Positions 1 through 5,906 of a stretch of DNA of 7,614 nucleotides are shown piece after piece (positions within the stretch are counted from its first letter, which is position 1; each line of letters begins with the position of its first letter). Location: NCBI GenBank assembly GCA_029934915.1, contig JAOZLI010000127.1:1-7614 (forward strand). Direction: 5' to 3'. A program made the translations under genes and the position numbers. Source of the DNA: Desulfocapsa sp. (GTDB lineage Bacteria; Desulfobacterota; Desulfobulbia; Desulfobulbales; Desulfocapsaceae). The notes under the pieces were generated by a model. The model was not told the DNA's origin and searched no databases. It saw nothing but the letters and a program-made list of their open reading frames with translations.

Positions 1-78
1 AGACAAATTGAGAAAAAAGCATTAAATAGACTGCGGCATTCGAGCAGACGCGATAAGTTGAAGTTTTTTCTGGACTGA
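1..78 (+). CDS. rpoD: RNA polymerase primary sigma factor RpoD, C-terminal end (partial)
   Basis: Frame 1 is open from the first base to a TGA at 76-78 and encodes 25 residues that begin RQIEKKAL and end LKFFLD. This matches the extreme C-terminus of sigma-70 region 4.2, whose family form is RQIE-KAL-KLRHPSR--LK-FLD. That segment is the tail of the helix-turn-helix that reads the -35 element. The rest of the gene lies upstream of the window. Two differences from the usual form are visible: HSSR replaces the common HPSR, and FF sits before LD. An RpoS-type or other group 2 sigma factor is possible, but the LK-FLD ending is most typical of the primary factor. I am confident it is a sigma-70 C-terminus and fairly confident it is RpoD. 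Confidence 0.88.
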   Translation, partial: RQIEKKALNRLRHSSRRDKLKFFLD

Positions 79-133
79 GGAACGGATACAAGGTAATTTA
101 AACAAATGTTTAAATTGTTTTGTTCCAGTTCCT
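78..133 (+). repeat. Long near-perfect inverted repeat / stem-loop right after the rpoD stop
   Basis: Bases 79-103 pair with 108-132 around a four-base AAAT loop (104-107). The top of the stem is nine perfect pairs (95-103 with 108-116). Three G-T wobbles follow, then more pairs down to 88-123. One unpaired base on each side (T87 and A127) separates this from 84-86 with 124-126 and from GGAAC (79-83) with GTTCC (128-132). A78 and T133 can add one more pair. That gives about 25 pairs starting at the stop codon. No T-run follows, so it is not a classical intrinsic terminator. It could protect or process the rpoD mRNA 3' end, for example as an RNase III substrate, or act as a DNA palindrome for a regulator. 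The function is unknown. Confidence 0.8.
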
Positions 134-143
134 AACTTCTAAT
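115..143 (+). promoter_or_regulatory. Possible sigma-70 promoter for the mqn operon
   Basis: TTGTTT at 115-120 could be a -35 box (TTG conserved). TCTAAT at 138-143 could be a -10 box (five of six match TATAAT), with an optimal 17-base spacer. Transcription would then begin near 150, leaving a leader of about 40 bases that includes the terminator-like hairpin. The -35 box lies inside the 3' arm of the upstream stem-loop. The assignment is by eye only, and AT-rich DNA gives many chance matches. The operon could instead be read from promoters upstream in or before rpoD. Confidence 0.35.
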
Positions 144-158
144 ACTAGCAGGATGAAG

Positions 159-183
159 GCCGGGATATTTCCCGGCTTTTTTT
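159..183 (+). terminator. Intrinsic terminator hairpin between rpoD and mqnE
   Basis: GCCGGGA (159-165) and TCCCGGC (170-176) form a perfect seven-pair, GC-rich stem around a TATT loop. Seven T residues (177-183) follow at once. This is a textbook rho-independent terminator on the plus strand. It would end rpoD transcription or, if the operon promoter lies upstream of it, act as an attenuator. It is unusually close to the next gene: the T-run ends six bases before the mqnE ATG. Confidence 0.85.
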
Positions 184-189
184 ATTATC

Positions 190-1287
190 ATGAAAAATTT
201 TATTGAGCAGGCAGGCCTGGGAGATATCCTGGAAAAGGTCGAAGCAGGGGAGAGACTCTCCGTAGATGACGGTGTCAGGTTATATAAATCAAACGATATT
301 CTGGCCCTTGGCTATATGGCCAATCTGGTGAGAAATAAAAAAAATGGGGATGATACCTATTTTATCTATAACCAGCATATCAACTATTCAAACATCTGTA
401 CAAATCTCTGTAAATTCTGTGCTTTTGGAAAGGATAAGGATTCGGATCAGGCCTATGAGATGGATCTTGAGACCGTTAAGCAGAAGGTGCGTGATCGTCT
501 TGATGAGCCCATAACCGAGATTCATATGGTGGGTGGTATTCATCCGGATTTGCCGTTTTCCTATTACACTGATCTCCTTGAAGGCATCAAAGAAGTACGA
601 CCTGAAGTACATATACAGGCATTTACCTGTGTGGAAATTGCCCATCTTGCTACCCTTGCCGATAAACCGGTTGGTGAAACTCTCGAAATACTGAAAACAG
701 CCGGACTTGGTTCCATCCCTGGTGGTGGTGCGGAAGTATTCGCTCCCCGTATCAGGGAGATTACCTGTGAAAAGAAACTCCCAGGGAAAGACTGGATAGA
801 AGTTGCCAAAATTGCCCATAAACATGGATTGCATACGAATGCCACCATGCTGTATGGACATATTGAAACCATGGAAGAGCGTGTTGAACATCTGGATGCC
901 TTACGTTTGGCACAGGATGAAACCAATGGTTTTCTAGCCTTTATTCCGCTCTCTTTTCATCCTAAAAATACCGAGATGTCTACACTTTCAAGAACCACCG
1001 GTATGGATGATCTAAAAAATATTGCCGTTGCCAGGCTGATGCTTGATAACTTTCCGCATATCAAAGCCTACTGGGTGATGATAGGGCCAAAAGTTGCACA
1101 GCTTGCGCTCTCCTTTGGGGCCGACGACATGGATGGTACTGTAAAAGAAGAGGTTATTACCCATATGGCTGGTGCAGATACTGACCAGGCCATTGGTTCC
1201 GATACGCTTGTTAAATTAATAAAGGAAGCAGGACGCACCCCTATTGAGCGCGATACCCTGTATAAAACCATCCAGACTTATTCGTAG
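190..1287 (+). CDS. mqnE: Aminofutalosine synthase MqnE (radical SAM)
   Basis: This cytosolic radical SAM enzyme adds SAM-derived adenosyl to 3-enolpyruvylbenzoate and forms aminofutalosine, the committed step of futalosine-type menaquinone synthesis. The 4Fe-4S motif CxxxCxxC is C70, C74 and C77, followed by AFG. GGIHPDLP (115-122), SIPGGGAE (175-182) and YGHIET (222-227) are shared by the MqnE/MqnC family. The segment around 315-329, with DGTV-EE and HMAGA, separates MqnE from MqnC. The 365-residue length is normal. The ATG at 190 is the only sensible start: an in-frame stop lies at 154-156, no ATG, GTG or TTG lies between, and the next Met is residue 43. There is no Shine-Dalgarno site at normal spacing because a terminator hairpin occupies that position. 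It is the first gene of the operon, 21 bases before mqnC. Confidence 0.95.
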   Translation: MKNFIEQAGLGDILEKVEAGERLSVDDGVRLYKSNDILALGYMANLVRNKKNGDDTYFIYNQHINYSNICTNLCKFCAFGKDKDSDQAYEMDLETVKQKVRDRLDEPITEIHMVGGIHPDLPFSYYTDLLEGIKEVRPEVHIQAFTCVEIAHLATLADKPVGETLEILKTAGLGSIPGGGAEVFAPRIREITCEKKLPGKDWIEVAKIAHKHGLHTNATMLYGHIETMEERVEHLDALRLAQDETNGFLAFIPLSFHPKNTEMSTLSRTTGMDDLKNIAVARLMLDNFPHIKAYWVMIGPKVAQLALSFGADDMDGTVKEEVITHMAGADTDQAIGSDTLVKLIKEAGRTPIERDTLYKTIQTYS

Positions 1288-1308
1288 GAAAAGTGGTGGT
1301 GACTGGCT

Positions 1309-2391
1309 ATGCAATTACAAGATAAAGAGTTTCAGGCAATAAGCAGCAGCGTGCTGAATGGTGGCAGGTTGCGAGATGAAGAATTTTTGTCTCTTTATAA
1401 TGAGGCGGATATTTTTCAACTTGGTTTTTTAGCCGATGCAATCAGAAAACAGAAACACCCTGAAAAAATAGTTACCTATGTAGTGGATAGAAATATCAAC
1501 TACACTGATATATGTGTATCTGCCTGTAAATTCTGTGCTTTTTTTAAGGCTCCCGAGGAAAAAGGCGGATATCTGCTAAGTCAGGACGAACTCGCCGAAA
1601 AGATCCATGAAACACAGGAGTTAGGTGGTACGCAGATTCTTTTACAGGGTGGACTACACCCGGATTTGCCCCTCGAATATTACGAGGATATGCTTCGATT
1701 TATGAAGAAGACCGGTATTCATATTCACGGTTTTTCTCCTCCTGAGGTGTATCATTTTGCGGAAATTTCCAAATGTTCCATTCCAGAAGTTATACGACGT
1801 TTGATTGCAGCCGGGCTTGATTCCATTCCAGGTGGTGGCGCCGAGATTTTAAATGATCGGGTACGTGAATCAACAGCGCCTAGAAAATGCAGTGCTGATC
1901 AATGGATTGAAGTCATGGAAGAGGCACATAATCAAGGGCTTCGAACCAGTGCTACCATGATGTTCGGGCATATTGAAACCGTTGAAGAACGTTTGGAGCA
2001 TTTGCGACGCTTACGCGAACTGCAAGATCGAACCAAGGGCTTCACAGCCTTTATTCCATGGCCTTTCCAACCGGATAATACTGCATTAATAGATCTTATC
2101 AAAATTGAAAAAACCACAGGCTTTGCCTATCTGCGTATGCTTGCCCTGTCTCGTATTTATCTGGATAATTTTGACAATATCCAGGCATCCTGGGTAACCC
2201 AGGGGCCTAAAATTGCCCAGATATCATTAAGTTTTGGTGCCAATGACTTTGGCTCCACCATGATTGAGGAGAATGTTGTGGCAGCAGCAGGCATTAGTTT
2301 CAGGTTATCCGAAGAAGAAATTAAACGACTTGTGACCGATGCAGGTTATGAACCCAAACAGCGATTGATGGACTATCGTCTGGTTTCCTGA
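1309..2391 (+). CDS. mqnC: Cyclic dehypoxanthine futalosine synthase MqnC (radical SAM)
   Basis: This second radical SAM enzyme of the pathway cyclises dehypoxanthine futalosine to its spiro cyclic form. The cluster motif CxxxCxxC is C69, C73 and C76, followed by AFF. LLQGGLHPDL (111-120), DSIPGGGAE (171-179), MFGHIET (218-224) and FIPWPFQPDNT (248-258) are family blocks. FGANDFGSTMIEENV (309-323) is the C-terminal MqnC hallmark where MqnE has DGTV-EE. The 360-residue length is typical. The protein is a clear paralogue of its upstream neighbour, and the two genes share a 19-base identical stretch over the CKFCAF codons. The ATG start has a weak GGTGG (1295-1299) nine bases upstream. The gene is separated from mqnE by 21 bases and is probably co-transcribed. 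Its substrate must come from a futalosine hydrolase that is not in this window. Confidence 0.95.
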   Translation: MQLQDKEFQAISSSVLNGGRLRDEEFLSLYNEADIFQLGFLADAIRKQKHPEKIVTYVVDRNINYTDICVSACKFCAFFKAPEEKGGYLLSQDELAEKIHETQELGGTQILLQGGLHPDLPLEYYEDMLRFMKKTGIHIHGFSPPEVYHFAEISKCSIPEVIRRLIAAGLDSIPGGGAEILNDRVRESTAPRKCSADQWIEVMEEAHNQGLRTSATMMFGHIETVEERLEHLRRLRELQDRTKGFTAFIPWPFQPDNTALIDLIKIEKTTGFAYLRMLALSRIYLDNFDNIQASWVTQGPKIAQISLSFGANDFGSTMIEENVVAAAGISFRLSEEEIKRLVTDAGYEPKQRLMDYRLVS

Positions 2392-2402
2392 GATTTCTTA
2401 CC

Positions 2403-3623
2403 TTGCCACCTGTAATCTACAGAGCGCTTTGGGTCGTACCTGTTACATCTCCTGTAATTGCAGATGGTGCTGTGCTTGTGCACGATGGCCGTATTCAGGA
2501 TATTGGCCCTTGGCAGGATATCCAGAGTAAATATTCAGACGTTCTTGTTCGTGAGATTGTAGACGTCCTTATGCCAGGGCTTGTCAATGCTCATATGCAC
2601 CTTGAGCTTTCTGTTTTTGGCGTAACAGAGCCTGAAAAGAAAGAAAGCACCATGTGTGATTGGATTCGTGCCTTGCTGAAGAAAAGGATGGCAGCGCCCT
2701 ACACGGATGCTGAAATTCTTGCCGCTGCGGAACTTGCTGCCTTAGATCAATATGAATCTGGTGTGGTTTTACTTCTTGACACTGGAAACTCACAGCTTTC
2801 TGACTTTTCCCCATCCGCGAAAACTCCCGAAATTATATCCTTGCTTGAAATGCTTGGTCCCTCAAAAAAAGCAGCTCAAATAGCCATGAAGGCATTAAAT
2901 GCAATGCCAACAGATTGTGCCGTGACAGGTCACGCTCCATATTCTACTGCCCCTGAATTACTCCAATATATTAAAAATGATAGTAGGACTAAAAACACTA
3001 TTTTTTCGCTCCATGTTGCAGAAAATCCAGACGAGGCACTTCTACTCACGCATGGAAAGGGCTGCTTTGTTGATTTTCTTAAGGAAAGGGACGCATTTGA
3101 TGGAACCTTTCCTATTACAAAAAGCGAATCAGTCATAGAATATCTGCATGATAGTAATCTGCTTGATGCGAATACTATTTGCGTGCACTGCGTGCATGTT
3201 GATACCAATGAAATAGACATTCTTGCAGAATCAGGAAGTCATGTATGCCTCTGTCCCCAGAGCAATAAATTTTTAAACGTTGGTGAGGCGCCTCTTTATA
3301 AATTTCTCGACTATTCAATACTTCCCTGCCTTGGCACGGATTCCATTACATCCAATCCCGTTCCTGATATGTGGCAGGAAATGGCACTGCTCAGCCAGAG
3401 GAATCATGGTGTTGATGCGGCAACTATTCTTCGCATGGCAACCCTGGGAGGAGCAAGAGCGATGCAGAGAGAGTCGGATTATGGAAGTCTTGAGAATGGT
3501 CGTAGTGCAAACTTTCTTTTGATTCAGGACAAGAATCTGAATTATGTGCAGAGTGAACAAGAGCTTCTTAGCGCACTTATTCACATGGGACGACCTGGCT
3601 CAATTGAAAGAGCGTGCGAATAA
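2403..3623 (+). CDS. mqnX: Amidohydrolase, probable aminofutalosine deaminase MqnX
   Basis: This is a member of the amidohydrolase superfamily of the MtaD / S-adenosylhomocysteine deaminase type, 406 residues. Visible metal-site signatures are NAHMH (H64, H66), SLHVAE (H204, E207), the VHCVH histidines H262 and H265, and LGTDS (D313). This is the complete mononuclear-zinc deaminase set. The N-terminal beta strands (YRALWVVPV, GAVLVHDGRI) and the C-terminal G-ARAM and GSLENGRSAN segments fit the composite-domain fold. In isolation it could be an MTA/SAH or other nucleoside deaminase. Its place between mqnC and mqnA argues for deamination of aminofutalosine to futalosine; that substrate is inferred from context. 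The start is a TTG 11 bases after the mqnC stop. The expected N-terminal strand begins a few residues later, and no in-frame ATG fits. Only a weak GAGA (2390-2393) precedes it, so translation may be coupled to mqnC. Confidence 0.82.
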   Translation: MPPVIYRALWVVPVTSPVIADGAVLVHDGRIQDIGPWQDIQSKYSDVLVREIVDVLMPGLVNAHMHLELSVFGVTEPEKKESTMCDWIRALLKKRMAAPYTDAEILAAAELAALDQYESGVVLLLDTGNSQLSDFSPSAKTPEIISLLEMLGPSKKAAQIAMKALNAMPTDCAVTGHAPYSTAPELLQYIKNDSRTKNTIFSLHVAENPDEALLLTHGKGCFVDFLKERDAFDGTFPITKSESVIEYLHDSNLLDANTICVHCVHVDTNEIDILAESGSHVCLCPQSNKFLNVGEAPLYKFLDYSILPCLGTDSITSNPVPDMWQEMALLSQRNHGVDAATILRMATLGGARAMQRESDYGSLENGRSANFLLIQDKNLNYVQSEQELLSALIHMGRPGSIERACE

Positions 3624-3633
3624 CTAGTTTGGC

Positions 3634-4479
3634 ATGATGGTTGATAATAAAGAAAACAACGTGCGTATAGGGATGGTGAATTTTATCAACACCGCTCCGA
3701 TCTACGAAACCTGGAAAAAACGTTCTCACCCTGCGAATTGGCAAGTGGTGGAAGCACCACCGTCGACACTCAATCAAATGCTGGCTGATGGTGAGCTTGA
3801 CTTAGGCTTTGTCTCTTCCTATGAATATGGCGTACGACCAAAAGAATATCGAATCCTGCCAGATCTTTCCATCAGTGCCAACGGTTCTGTGGGCTCTGTT
3901 TTTCTTTTTTCAAGGGTTGATCCTCAGCTTCTTGATGGAAAAGATGTTTTGCTCAGTGGACAATCCGAGACATCCATAGCCCTTGTTCAAATAATTTTGG
4001 AAAATTTTTACAAAGTTAAACCCAAATATAAGGTGGGGGATGTAAGTGGTAAAAATGCTGCAAGCTCCACCGGAATATTAGCCATAGGAGACGAGGCTTT
4101 ACGACTTGTGGCAAGTAAGGAGTTTGCTTTTAAGTTAGATCTTGGTGAGGTCTGGTGCCGCTATACAGACCTGCCGTTCGTTTTTGCTGTCTGTGCTGTC
4201 CGTGAAGAATTTTGCCTGAAGCACCCTGAAGTTGTAAAGGAAATCCATCAGGAGTTTCTTTACTGCAGAGGAGAAGGCAGACAACACCTTGAATCAATTT
4301 GTGTAAAGGTTGCACCACGGATCCCTATGCATCCAGATGAATGTTATGTCTATCTGCGAGCCATAGAGTATGATCTTGGTGAACGAAAACAGATGGCCCT
4401 TGAAAAATATTATGGGTATCTGATAGAACGAGGTGAGGTTTCATCAGATTCTGTGCCCTTACAATTTTTTAATGAATAG
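3634..4479 (+). CDS. mqnA: Chorismate dehydratase MqnA
   Basis: MqnA converts chorismate to 3-enolpyruvylbenzoate (3-[(1-carboxyvinyl)oxy]benzoate), the first reaction of the futalosine pathway. The protein has the periplasmic-binding-protein-like fold of the VitK2_biosynth family. Visible blocks are RIGMVNFINTAPIY (11-24), DLGFVSSYEYG (56-66), LSGQSETS (107-114), AIGDEAL (150-156) and the DLGEVW to DLPFVFAV segment (169-186). The N-terminal VNFINT-PI block and the GDEAL block identify MqnA rather than its paralogue MqnD, which starts with a different motif. The 281-residue length is normal. Two tandem ATGs (3634 and 3637) and a GTG at 3661, just before RIGMVNF, are all possible starts. None has a good ribosome binding site. 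It lies 10 bases after the deaminase gene. Although it acts first in the pathway, it is fourth in the gene order. Confidence 0.93.
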   Translation: MMVDNKENNVRIGMVNFINTAPIYETWKKRSHPANWQVVEAPPSTLNQMLADGELDLGFVSSYEYGVRPKEYRILPDLSISANGSVGSVFLFSRVDPQLLDGKDVLLSGQSETSIALVQIILENFYKVKPKYKVGDVSGKNAASSTGILAIGDEALRLVASKEFAFKLDLGEVWCRYTDLPFVFAVCAVREEFCLKHPEVVKEIHQEFLYCRGEGRQHLESICVKVAPRIPMHPDECYVYLRAIEYDLGERKQMALEKYYGYLIERGEVSSDSVPLQFFNE

Positions 4480-4480
4480 A

Positions 4481-5050
4481 ATGAATAATAGCCATACACA
4501 AAAGATCCTGATTGCTGTTACCGGTGCTTCAGCCATGGTTTTTCTGCAATCATTTTTAGAGCTACTACAGAACGAGGATATCATTGTTCATGGAATATGT
4601 TCAGACTCCGGTGCCAAGGTTTTAGAATTGGAAAGTGGCTTGTCCTATACTGATCTCCCAACCGTCAGCAAGTGGTTTGATGCAAAAAATTTTGCTGCTC
4701 CTCCTGCATCTGGTTCTTCAGGCTATGATGCCATGATTGTTCTTCCATGTTCCATGGGAACATTGGCTGCAATAGCAAATGGCATGAGCGCTACCCTCGT
4801 GCATCGCGCCGCCGACGTTATGCTTAAAGAACAGAAAAAGCTGCTCCTTGTCGCTCGCGAAACACCTTTGAACAGGACGCATCTGAAAAACATGCTGGCA
4901 GCACATGATGCCGGAGCTACTATTTGTCCGCCACATCCTAGTTATTATCTCAGACCGGAAAGTATAGAAGAGGCAGCCAGAACGTTTTCCTGGCGTCTTG
5001 GCGATCAAATTGGTCTTGAAATGAAAGGCCGAAAACGCTGGGAAGGATGA
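4481..5050 (+). CDS. ubiX: UbiX-family flavin prenyltransferase
   Basis: UbiX-type enzymes attach a dimethylallyl group to FMN, making the prenylated flavin cofactor used by UbiD-family decarboxylases. In the futalosine route this would serve decarboxylation of the naphthoate ring. From the ATG at 4481 the protein is 189 residues, the usual family length. Signatures: TGAS (14-17), APPASGSS (73-80), LPCSMGTLAAIANG (88-101), RAADVMLKE (109-117), RETPL (126-130), HLKNML (134-139), YY (155-156) and a late RW (186-187). The loop that normally reads GASGA is GASAM here. An ATG at 4472 overlaps the mqnA stop by eight bases and is an alternative start. A GTG at 4433 would add residues unlike the family. 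No Shine-Dalgarno site is visible before either ATG, so coupling to mqnA termination is likely. The stop overlaps the next ATG. Confidence 0.9.
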   Translation: MNNSHTQKILIAVTGASAMVFLQSFLELLQNEDIIVHGICSDSGAKVLELESGLSYTDLPTVSKWFDAKNFAAPPASGSSGYDAMIVLPCSMGTLAAIANGMSATLVHRAADVMLKEQKKLLLVARETPLNRTHLKNMLAAHDAGATICPPHPSYYLRPESIEEAARTFSWRLGDQIGLEMKGRKRWEG

Positions 5051-5904
5051 TGATAAAAAAAATAGCCATTCTTTTGGAGATGATCAAATTCAAATTGACC
5101 ATCTTTGCCATGCCCTTTGCCTTTATGGGGGCCTTTTTGGCTGCTCGTGGTCTTCCGGATCTAAAATCTTTTTTGCTGGTTATCCTTGCCATGGTAGGCG
5201 CTAGAACCTGTGCCATGGGCTTTAATCGTATTGTGGATGCAAAATTTGACGGGGCAAACCCAAGAACCGCTGAACGTGCAATACCAGCTGGTGCAGTAAG
5301 CAGCCTTGAAGCGTGGAGCATGGTGATTATTGCAGGGTTGCTCTTTTTTCTGGCTGCCTGGTTGTTAAATCCCTTAACTTTGAAACTTGCCCCTTTTGCT
5401 TTAAGTCTCACCCTGTTTTATTCGCTGACAAAACGTTTTACCTCTTTTTGTCATTTGATATTGGGCGTAGCACTGGCCTTTTCTCCTTTGGGAGGATGGG
5501 TTGCAGTGGCTGGGACGCTGCAGAATTTCCCCTGGGCATTATCGGCAGGTGTTTTATTCTGGGTTGCAGGATTTGATACGGTTTATGCCTGTCTGGATGC
5601 TAATTTTGATAGAAAAGCAGGCTTATATTCTTTACCGGCAAAAATTGGTGCTCTTAATGCCTTTCGTCTGGCCGCAGGGTTTCATATTGTAGCTTTTGGT
5701 TTATTTATCCTGACCGGCGTGCAGGCGAACTTAAATTTTTTCTATTATATTGGTGTGGCACTTGCTGCCATGGCTCTTTTTAATCAACACCGAATTGTTG
5801 ATCCTAAGGATTTGTCCAAAATTCAGGTCTCATTTTTCTCCATGAATGGGTTTATCAGTCTGGCCCTTTTTGTGGCGACTTGTCTGGCACTGTTTACCGA
5901 ATAA
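5047..5904 (+). CDS. mqnP: UbiA-family prenyltransferase, probable menaquinone MqnP
   Basis: This 285-residue integral membrane protein of the UbiA superfamily transfers a polyprenyl chain onto an aromatic acceptor. By context the acceptor is the 1,4-dihydroxy-6-naphthoate-derived ring. The first Asp-rich site is N60, D64 and D68 followed by NPRTAERAIPAG (71-82). The second is Y180, D184 and D188 in YACLDANFD. Roughly eight to nine hydrophobic helices alternate through the chain. It resembles the 4-hydroxybenzoate prenyltransferase branch (UbiA/MqnP) more than MenA, but the acceptor cannot be read from sequence. The ATG at 5047 overlaps the ubiX stop as ATGA, with GGAAGG at 5041-5046. The GGAAGG would be better spaced for a second ATG at 5050, so that start is equally plausible. 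The ubiX-ubiA pairing supports a late quinone-ring role. Confidence 0.88.
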   Translation: MMIKKIAILLEMIKFKLTIFAMPFAFMGAFLAARGLPDLKSFLLVILAMVGARTCAMGFNRIVDAKFDGANPRTAERAIPAGAVSSLEAWSMVIIAGLLFFLAAWLLNPLTLKLAPFALSLTLFYSLTKRFTSFCHLILGVALAFSPLGGWVAVAGTLQNFPWALSAGVLFWVAGFDTVYACLDANFDRKAGLYSLPAKIGALNAFRLAAGFHIVAFGLFILTGVQANLNFFYYIGVALAAMALFNQHRIVDPKDLSKIQVSFFSMNGFISLALFVATCLALFTE

Positions 5905-5906
5905 TT

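Noticed and set aside
183..188. TATTAT resembling a -10 box just before the mqnE ATG
   Set aside because: Transcription from it would start inside the mqnE coding region, and the match is created by the terminator T-run.
388..926. Overlapping minus-strand open frames opposite mqnE, and similar ones opposite mqnC, mqnX, mqnA, ubiA and the DUF3108 gene
   Set aside because: They are antisense to strongly conserved coding sequence, have no ribosome binding site or recognisable domain, and have the unusual composition expected of shadow frames.
3181..3196. Direct repeat GCGTGCA-CT-GCGTGCA
   Set aside because: It encodes the conserved VHCVH active-site motif of the amidohydrolase, so the repetition follows from the protein sequence.
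3280..3522. 80-codon plus-strand open frame inside mqnX
   Set aside because: It lies wholly within a conserved amidohydrolase region in another frame, has no family features, and is explained as a shadow of the real gene.
4433..4480. Longer ubiX start at GTG 4433
   Set aside because: It would add 16 residues that are the mqnA C-terminus read in another frame. The 189-residue form from 4481 matches the family length. An ATG at 4472 remains a minor alternative.
5880..5906. TTG start for the DUF3108 gene inside ubiA
   Set aside because: The ATG at 5907 is followed directly by basic residues and a hydrophobic export signal, which the longer form would bury.
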